Of a DNA stretch of 64,000 nt, positions 57,380 to 64,000 are shown piece by piece. Made by a program: the position numbers and the translations under genes. The first letter of the stretch is position 1; each line of letters begins with the position of its first letter. The notes beneath the pieces are model-generated. The model did no database searches, was not told the DNA's origin, and saw only the letters and a list, made by a program, of their open reading frames with translations. The stretch lies in assembly GCA_037367405.1 (NCBI GenBank), contig JAZKJV010005534.1, positions 310,001 through 374,000 on the forward strand, written 5' to 3'. Origin of the DNA: Ottelia alismoides. Its lineage: Eukaryota; Streptophyta; Magnoliopsida; Alismatales; Hydrocharitaceae.

Positions 57380-60300
57380 TCATACCAGAAGAATGGGGGC
57401 TACGTCAACGGTCGGCGGATCATGATCAAGATATAATTTCAAGCGTTGACCGTTGACGCGGAAGGTAGAGGAAGATGACGGTTCGGATATGTCGATGCTG
57501 CCATTGTCATGTACCTTCCTGACCACATACGGTCCTTTCCACTTGCTCTGTAATTTCCCTGGGAATAATTTCAGCCTGGAATCAAACAACCATACTCTCT
57601 GATCTGGCTCAAACTGTTTATGGCTGATATGCGAATCGTGCCATGTCTTTACTTTCTCTTTGTACTGTAGGCTGTTCGAAAAGGCTGTATCTCTCAATTC
57701 CTCCAGGGCTGCCAATTCTGCTCTTCTCTGGTCACCTATACTCTCGGGATCTAGAAGCAACTCAGTAACTGCCCAAAAAGATTTGTGCTTAATCTCCACT
57801 GGCAAATGGCATGGTTTGCCATAGACGAGACGAAAGGGAGATGTCCCCAATGGATTTTTGAAAGAAGTCCGATAGGCCCATAGGACCGAGTCCAAAAGTT
57901 GTGACCAATCCTTTCGGTCTGGGCGGACAACTTTCTGCAAGATCGTCTTTATCTCCCGATTCGATACTTCAGCAAGACCATTAGTCTGAGGGTGATAAGG
58001 AGTGGCAACCCGATGGTCAATACCGAACTCGTCAGCAAGGGCCCTAACTTTGTCATTGATGAAATGAGACCCCCCGTCAGAAATCAAAACTCTAGGTACC
58101 CCGAACCGTGAAATGATATTTTTCCTCAAAAATTTGCAAACGGTTTTAGCATCTGCGGCTCGGGCGGGGATGGCCTCAACCCATCGGCTGACATAATCCA
58201 CAGCGAGCAAAATATGCTCGAATCCCTGACTCTTAGGAAATGGGCCCATGAAATCAATTCCCCATGCATCGAAAACCTCACAGAAGTGAATGGGTTGCAT
58301 GGGCATCATGTCTCTCTGTCCGCAGGTTCCCATTTTCTGACAGTCAGTACATCTCTTCACGAATTCATCAGAATCCTTGAAGAGAGTAGGCCACCATAGG
58401 CCGGATTGAAGCACCTTTTGTGCTGTCCTTTTTCCAGAATGATGTCCTCCTGCCTCAAGCTTGTGGCAGTATGTGAGGACGCTATGCTGCTCTTCTTGAG
58501 GAATGCACCTCCTCCAGATACTATCCCCTCCTTCATGATAAAGGACGGGATCCTCCCAATGGTAAAACTTGGCCTTAGCTAGGAAGGTCTCATGTTTCTG
58601 CCTGGGCCAACCCTGAGGGACTGTCTTGGCAACAAGATAGTTTACAAAGTCGGCATACCATGGGAGTGAGGTGACAGCTAAGATCGCCTCATCTGGAAAT
58701 GTCTCTGAGATAGGTGCGCTGGGCTCAGATTCCTCAAGATTCTCCAACCTGGAGAGATGATCCGCCACCACATTCTTGACTCCAGGCTTGTCCTTAATTT
58801 CAATATCAAATTCCTGGAGTAGAAGGATCCATCTGGTCAGACGTGCTTTGGCATCCTTCTTAGCCATTAAGTACCTGATGGCGGTATGGTCGGTGTAAAT
58901 GGTCACTCTAGATCCGAGAATGTAAGATCGATACTTATCAAGAGCGAAGACTACGGCCAGCATCTCTTTTTCAGTCACAGTGTAATTCCTTTGAGCGGCA
59001 TCTAAGGTTCGGCTGGCGTAGTGAATGGCAAACGGTAATCCATCCCTCCTCTGTCCAAGCACAGCCCCAACGGCAAAATCTGAAGCATCCGTCATGATCT
59101 CGAATGGGAGAGACCAATCGGGTGGCTGAAGGACAGGAGCTGAAACAACCATATTTTTGAGAGTCTCAAATGATTCAAGACACTTATCATTAACAATAAA
59201 CTCGGTGTCTTTGGTCAGTAAGTCAGTGAGCGGTCGGGCAATTCGGCTGAAGTTCTGAATGAACCGTCGGTAGAAACCGACATGCCCCAGAAAAGACCGT
59301 AACTGACGCAAATTGGACGGCGGATTGAGTTTTCTGATGATGTCCACCTTAGCCGGATCGACCTCCATGCCCCTGTTGGAGACGATATGACCAAGGACCG
59401 TCCCTTGAGTCATCATGAAATGACTCTTCTCCCAGGATAAGACTAGATTGACCTCTATGCAGCGCTTCAGCACACGGTCTAGGCAGTCAAGACAAGCGTC
59501 GAACCCGTCGCCATAGACCGAGAAGTCATCCATGAAGACCTCTAAACAGTCACCCACCATGTCTGAGAAGATGGACAACATGCACCTTTGGAATGTCGCC
59601 GGAGCGTTACATAGACCAAAGGGCATCCGTCTGAAAGCATACGTCCCAAACGGACAGGTGAATGTCGTTTTCTCCTGGTCTTCGGGCGCAATGGCCACTT
59701 GATTGTATCCAGAGTACCCATCAAGAAAGCAATAATGACTCTTCCCGGCTAACCGCTCGATAATCTGATCAATGAAGGGAAGCGGGAAGTGATCCTTCTT
59801 GGTGGCCTCATTCAATCGTCTGTAGTCCACACAGACCCTCCAAGAAGTTGGTACTCTGGTAGCGATCTCCTCTCCAGACTCATTGACAACTGTAGTGATA
59901 CCCGTCTTCTTGGGTACCACGTGTAAAGGACTTACCCATTTGGAGTCGGAGATGGGATAGATGAAATCAGCGCTCCACCACTTCGAAATTTCTTTCATGA
60001 CGACCTCTCGAAGGTTCGGGTTCAGCCGTCGCTGGAACTCACGCGATGGCTTAGCGTCATCCTCGAGATAGATGTGGTGGGAGCACAGCTTCGGGCTCAG
60101 CCCCTTGAGATCAGCTATATTCCAACCGATTGCCTTGCGGTTTCTTTCAAGAACCTCCATCAAACGAGATTCTTGCTCTCCAGTCAAATCTGCTGAGATA
60201 ATGACTGGGTACATGTCTAGCTCTCCAGCAAGGAATCTGTACTTCATCGACTGCGGAAGAGTTTTCAGTTCTAGACAACTGGGAGGTGGCAGATCTGGCT

Positions 60301-63300
60301 TCTGGTATGTCTGCGTGAAGGCGACCAGGTCTGCATGGGAGAACTCTCGCTCTGCATAAATTTTTGACGAAGGGCGGCCTGATGGATCATCAATTGACTG
60401 TACTGGCTCGCACTCTGTCATGGCTGTCAGCTCAGTAGGAATCAGACAAGGTAAATAGTCGTCAAAGTCATCCCAATCAATGTCTGAATCCGAGGGATCA
60501 GAAGAAGATGAGCAAGAATGAAACTCATCTGCACCACTGTCAGCTTCAGATGTATCCTCCTCCAGGGATGTGCTCTCCCGGCTCTCGACTGCCATGAGCT
60601 TGAGATACAGTGAATCTGTAGGCAAGGCGAGGGTCGGTGCTACAGGATCTTTCCAGTTGGATTCATCATCAGTCATCTCGAAATCACAAACCTGGTGGAT
60701 GTCTAGCTCCTCTGTCATCTGCTCTGGTTCGCTGGACTGTTCTGAGCATTCTGCCTCTCTGGCTCTGATCTCTTCGATCGTCTCTATTTGTATGGTTTCG
60801 CCTTCTACGCGAAAACATACCTTCCCACTGTCATGGTCGGTCACCGCCTTGGCTGTGGCCAAGAATGGACGTCCGAGAATGATGGGGGCATCAGTTACCG
60901 ACTCAGGGATCTCCATGTCCAACACAACGAAGTCCACGGGGAATTTCAGGCCCTGAATGGTAACGACCACGTCTTTCAATAACCCCTTCGGCCTCTTAAT
61001 CGACCTATCAGCAAACTGAAGGACGGTTCTGCTTCGAAGAAGAGGGCCAAACTCGAACTGCTTGAGTAAGGCTGCCGGAAGGAGGTTAATTGAAGAGCCG
61101 CTGTCTAATAGAGTACGATCAAACTGCTGCTCTTGAATCTCGCATCTGACATATGGAGCTCCTGCGTCTGGTCGCTTGGCTGGCAATGTGTTCTGAATGG
61201 TGCAGCAAGTGTTATGCGTGAGCATATGGATTTGATCTTCGTGCCTCCGCTTTCTTCTGACAGTGGTTGTCTCTTTCAGATTCTTTTTGAAGAAAGGGAT
61301 ATGCTCAAACGCTTCTCGTAGAGTTAGCTGAATGTGAAATCTGTCAATCATCTCGTTGTCGAACTCTACCTGCTGATTCTTTTTGGGATTTTCTTTTTTA
61401 TTCCCCTTCGCACGGCGGAGTGCCTCAGGAAAGGGGATGGTGGGTGCCTCCTCAGATGGAGGACTAGGAAACGGTCCCTGTGCCTGTGAAGATGGAGAAT
61501 CCACACAAATATCATCATGCAACACATATGGATCTGCAATTTGAACGGGAACCTTTCCTTTATTCATATTTTTGTTCTTTTTGTTACCACAGTCCATAGA
61601 TACAAAATGTGGTAACACCACAGAAGATGGCTCAATAAAAGTAGATGTGGTGGCCTCAGTACCACCACTCGCACCTGTCTTAGCGGCATCAGCACCGCTT
61701 CCTGGTTCTGCATCAAAAATAGCGGCATCAGGACCACCGTCTTCATCTGGTATCACGACGGCATCAGCACCGTCGTCCTGAACTCCATCATTGGTGGCAT
61801 CAGCACCACCGTCTTCAACATCATCATTAGCGGCCTCAGTACCGCTCCTCTGCTCTTCTGGCGCTCCTGGTTCTGCGTCTGGCTGTCGCTCAGAAGAGGC
61901 GCCGCCGGCTGGCATCCTACCGCTCCTAGTAGTAACAAAATCAGCATCATAATAGGAATAAGATATGTCATTCAGATCATCACTAGGAGAGGTGTACTCT
62001 GTGAACTCTACCTGCTCAGATTTTCTTTTTAGGTTATTAGGATTGGGTTCGATCTGAGCGGGTATGGCGGCCTTGCCTTTGATAATATACCGCATCTCCT
62101 GCCGGAACTCATCCATTTCTTGCCTGAAAGATGCTCGCTGTTCAGATAGCAAGCGGGCAAGATCGTCAAGGGCTGGGTTCTCATAGGCTGGACCCTGAGA
62201 ACCGGATGTCTGTCCCTGCTGGACATGGGGCTGCTGCTGCTGGTATTGCTGCTGATATTGGGGGGGAGGCTGGTGATAAGATTGCTGAGGCTGCTGGCGC
62301 TGCCTCCACTGCTGTCCCTGATAGGCGGGACGAGGACCACTGTGATATTGCTGCGGTTGGGCATACTGGGGCTGCTGGTGTTGTTGTTGTGGCTGGCTGC
62401 TCTGCTGTCCTTGAGCAGGAGGGTGCTGTTGGGATGAGGATCCACCATTACCCCAACGGAATCCGGGGTGATCCCTACGAATCGCTGGCTGGGGGTATCG
62501 GTCATACCAAATCCCGTTGACTTCCATCAACGGTTCCTGCTCAAAGGAAGGTGGAGGAAGAACTGCCAGTGGCTGCTCCGGCTGATAAACCACCATCTGA
62601 GTCTCCTGAGATGGCGGTTGCTCTGGATGGTACTGCAACAATGGAACCGGCTCCGCCTGGACATGGTTCACCTGGCGGTATGAGGTGGAGACCTGGTTGG
62701 GATTGTTGCTGCTGGAAGCAACCTGTGACCTAGGAGGCTGTTGTGAATGGGCCTGTGCCTCCTGAATACAGAGAATCTGAGTTTTTAGGTCACTCATTGT
62801 CTTGGCGATCTGGTCCATCTGGGCCATGCCTTGGTTCTGCTTCTTTTCAAGGATCTCCATGCGGTCCAGCTTCTCACTGATGATCCCCATGTCGGCTGCT
62901 GCTGATTCAGCTTGGGCTGCGGCTACCGACGATGTATTGGGACCGGCATCAATGCGAGCGATCCTATGAAATGATCCGCCTCCTTGTGGTGGCTTTTGTT
63001 GGGTGTAGACACGGGCCTGAGTCATCACTGTAGAATTTTCTGCCATGCCCTCGTAGATAGCCCAGACGTCGTCTTCACCCTTTGAAAAGTATGATCCACC
63101 GCAAGAGGCATTGACAAGCCCCTGCAGCTCCGGTGTCAACCCACAGAAGAAGCTCTGAACCAAATTGGGCTTGGATATATCATGATGTGGACACCGGTCG
63201 ATGAGCTCTCTGAATCGATCCCAAGCTTCATGAAATTGTTCATTTGGGATCATGACAAAATTGCTAATCATAGCTCTAGCTGCATTGGTCCGGCCGAGAG

Positions 63301-64000
63301 GATAGTATTTCTTCAGAAATGCGGTCCGGAGATCTGTCCAAGTGTCGACGAACTGCCCAAGATGCTTGAGCCAATATGTGGCTCTATCAACCAAAGAGAA
63401 TGGAAAGGCAATCATCTTGATTGTGTCCTCGGTTATCAACCGATCATGGATGGTGCTGCATATCATTTCGAACTCTTGGAGATGGAGGTGCGGCTCTTCG
63501 GTCGGCAGCCCATGGAACTTGGGTAACATCTGAATTGTGTTGTGCCGAAGCTCGAAGTCTCCATGGATTGGTGGGAGTCTGATCCACCGGTGAGTGAGGG
63601 ACGAAGCTGGGTTGTGTAGTTCCCTCATGATGGTCTGTGGCGGTCGCTCACCGTCTGGATCGCCCCCTCCTGCATCGGGTCCTCCTCCTTCTCCGCCGCC
63701 ACCGCCCCCAGGTCGGTTTTCTCTCATCTGAGCAATTTCCCTCATAAGGTCACCCATGAATGTGCCCTGGTCACGAATCTGTCTCTGCATAGTCTCCAGG
63801 GATGCCAACAAGGAATTATTGATGGCCGCCTGATCAAATAGGAATGGAGGGTGCTCATGATCATCTGCAGGCTCGCCTCTGTCTGACATGGCTGGGTTTT
63901 CTGAAAATGCAAAAGAGGCCATTTCAGGTGCTGTAGAATGGGCCGAACTCTGTGATGCACTGAATTCTGACACAATTGGACTGAGGGAAGGAGAATGGGA
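57380..64000 (-). CDS. Athila gag-pol polyprotein, uninterrupted, N-terminus at or beyond window edge
   Basis: 2,197 codons without a stop from 63973 to 57380; the frame is still open to base 64000, so the start may be upstream or at the first in-frame ATG (63922). Residue numbers count from 63973. Capsid-like gag core about 116-313 (LPKFHGLPTEEPHLHLQEF, FPFSLVDRATYWLKHL); coiled coil about 365-400; Gln-rich 518-582; acidic Ala/Asp repeats about 702-765; no CCHC knuckle seen. Protease DSGSSINLL at 957. RT: FLDGYSGYNQ (D1418) and FMDDFSVYG (D1482, D1483). RNase H TDASDFAVG (D1629). Integrase zinc finger from 1844 (HH...CTDCQ), D1907, D1966, E2002 with the D-35-E spacing. GPY-like C-terminus, no chromodomain. 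All visible catalytic residues are kept, so it may be an active copy. Confidence 0.95.
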   Translation of the reverse strand, partial: SHSPSLSPIVSEFSASQSSAHSTAPEMASFAFSENPAMSDRGEPADDHEHPPFLFDQAAINNSLLASLETMQRQIRDQGTFMGDLMREIAQMRENRPGGGGGGEGGGPDAGGGDPDGERPPQTIMRELHNPASSLTHRWIRLPPIHGDFELRHNTIQMLPKFHGLPTEEPHLHLQEFEMICSTIHDRLITEDTIKMIAFPFSLVDRATYWLKHLGQFVDTWTDLRTAFLKKYYPLGRTNAARAMISNFVMIPNEQFHEAWDRFRELIDRCPHHDISKPNLVQSFFCGLTPELQGLVNASCGGSYFSKGEDDVWAIYEGMAENSTVMTQARVYTQQKPPQGGGSFHRIARIDAGPNTSSVAAAQAESAAADMGIISEKLDRMEILEKKQNQGMAQMDQIAKTMSDLKTQILCIQEAQAHSQQPPRSQVASSSNNPNQVSTSYRQVNHVQAEPVPLLQYHPEQPPSQETQMVVYQPEQPLAVLPPPSFEQEPLMEVNGIWYDRYPQPAIRRDHPGFRWGNGGSSSQQHPPAQGQQSSQPQQQHQQPQYAQPQQYHSGPRPAYQGQQWRQRQQPQQSYHQPPPQYQQQYQQQQPHVQQGQTSGSQGPAYENPALDDLARLLSEQRASFRQEMDEFRQEMRYIIKGKAAIPAQIEPNPNNLKRKSEQVEFTEYTSPSDDLNDISYSYYDADFVTTRSGRMPAGGASSERQPDAEPGAPEEQRSGTEAANDDVEDGGADATNDGVQDDGADAVVIPDEDGGPDAAIFDAEPGSGADAAKTGASGGTEATTSTFIEPSSVVLPHFVSMDCGNKKNKNMNKGKVPVQIADPYVLHDDICVDSPSSQAQGPFPSPPSEEAPTIPFPEALRRAKGNKKENPKKNQQVEFDNEMIDRFHIQLTLREAFEHIPFFKKNLKETTTVRRKRRHEDQIHMLTHNTCCTIQNTLPAKRPDAGAPYVRCEIQEQQFDRTLLDSGSSINLLPAALLKQFEFGPLLRSRTVLQFADRSIKRPKGLLKDVVVTIQGLKFPVDFVVLDMEIPESVTDAPIILGRPFLATAKAVTDHDSGKVCFRVEGETIQIETIEEIRAREAECSEQSSEPEQMTEELDIHQVCDFEMTDDESNWKDPVAPTLALPTDSLYLKLMAVESRESTSLEEDTSEADSGADEFHSCSSSSDPSDSDIDWDDFDDYLPCLIPTELTAMTECEPVQSIDDPSGRPSSKIYAEREFSHADLVAFTQTYQKPDLPPPSCLELKTLPQSMKYRFLAGELDMYPVIISADLTGEQESRLMEVLERNRKAIGWNIADLKGLSPKLCSHHIYLEDDAKPSREFQRRLNPNLREVVMKEISKWWSADFIYPISDSKWVSPLHVVPKKTGITTVVNESGEEIATRVPTSWRVCVDYRRLNEATKKDHFPLPFIDQIIERLAGKSHYCFLDGYSGYNQVAIAPEDQEKTTFTCPFGTYAFRRMPFGLCNAPATFQRCMLSIFSDMVGDCLEVFMDDFSVYGDGFDACLDCLDRVLKRCIEVNLVLSWEKSHFMMTQGTVLGHIVSNRGMEVDPAKVDIIRKLNPPSNLRQLRSFLGHVGFYRRFIQNFSRIARPLTDLLTKDTEFIVNDKCLESFETLKNMVVSAPVLQPPDWSLPFEIMTDASDFAVGAVLGQRRDGLPFAIHYASRTLDAAQRNYTVTEKEMLAVVFALDKYRSYILGSRVTIYTDHTAIRYLMAKKDAKARLTRWILLLQEFDIEIKDKPGVKNVVADHLSRLENLEESEPSAPISETFPDEAILAVTSLPWYADFVNYLVAKTVPQGWPRQKHETFLAKAKFYHWEDPVLYHEGGDSIWRRCIPQEEQHSVLTYCHKLEAGGHHSGKRTAQKVLQSGLWWPTLFKDSDEFVKRCTDCQKMGTCGQRDMMPMQPIHFCEVFDAWGIDFMGPFPKSQGFEHILLAVDYVSRWVEAIPARAADAKTVCKFLRKNIISRFGVPRVLISDGGSHFINDKVRALADEFGIDHRVATPYHPQTNGLAEVSNREIKTILQKVVRPDRKDWSQLLDSVLWAYRTSFKNPLGTSPFRLVYGKPCHLPVEIKHKSFWAVTELLLDPESIGDQRRAELAALEELRDTAFSNSLQYKEKVKTWHDSHISHKQFEPDQRVWLFDSRLKLFPGKLQSKWKGPYVVRKVHDNGSIDISEPSSSSTFRVNGQRLKLYLDHDPPTVDVAPILLV

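Overview
This window is nuclear DNA of a flowering plant, almost entirely transposable elements stacked inside one another, with no intact host gene. The plant-specific families (Athila and Tekay-type Ty3/gypsy, Ty1/copia with a Met-tRNA primer site, L1-type LINE, CACTA, hAT, Mutator-like) show a higher-plant genome. The very GC-rich codon use in the captured host exons (S-adenosylmethionine synthetase, a possible La-related protein) hints at a monocot; that part is inference.

Layout. 1-756: N-terminal remnant of a CACTA (En/Spm) transposase on the minus strand. 1569-7309: an L1-type LINE on the minus strand with a perfect 16-bp target duplication and a decayed ORF1/ORF2. 10.3-12.1 kb: a Gly/Arg/Asp-rich coding-like remnant split by a 1,134-bp hAT element with perfect 12-bp termini and 8-bp target duplication; a CACTA terminus lies at 12499. 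13080-13403: a fold-back MITE (second copy at 29761-30103). 14035-15427: a Pack-MULE with ~92-bp TIRs and a perfect 9-bp target duplication that carries the start of an S-adenosylmethionine synthetase gene. 16.2-16.85 kb: a broken LARP1-like exon with a TATA box.

17454-28028: a complete-looking Ty1/copia element (2.62-kb LTRs, ATAAC target duplication, PBS, PPT) whose pol genes are ruined although its two LTRs are still very alike. Its LTRs and internal region are packed with short perfect inverted repeats that mostly have a 3-nt spacer; this is the least expected signal in the window. 28.0-33.9 kb: AT-rich spacer with small elements, including a TIR element holding a tRNA-like Pol III promoter and a 72-nt near-perfect hairpin.

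33948-64000: nested gypsy elements. A plus-strand Athila-type LTR and leader (element A) is split by a 12.2-kb Tekay chromovirus (37772-49949, 4.2-kb nearly identical LTRs, GTCTG target duplication) and is followed by a minus-strand Athila element (element B) with its 3' LTR at about 51072-54857 and an uninterrupted gag-pol frame of at least 2,197 codons, open at the window edge. Element B carries four extra copies of its own PPT-like motif in stem-loops upstream of the true PPT. The Tekay copy has lost gag and the front half of RT and holds a clean 90-bp GT-AG intron candidate in the integrase. Element B is the only element seen here that could still supply its own proteins.
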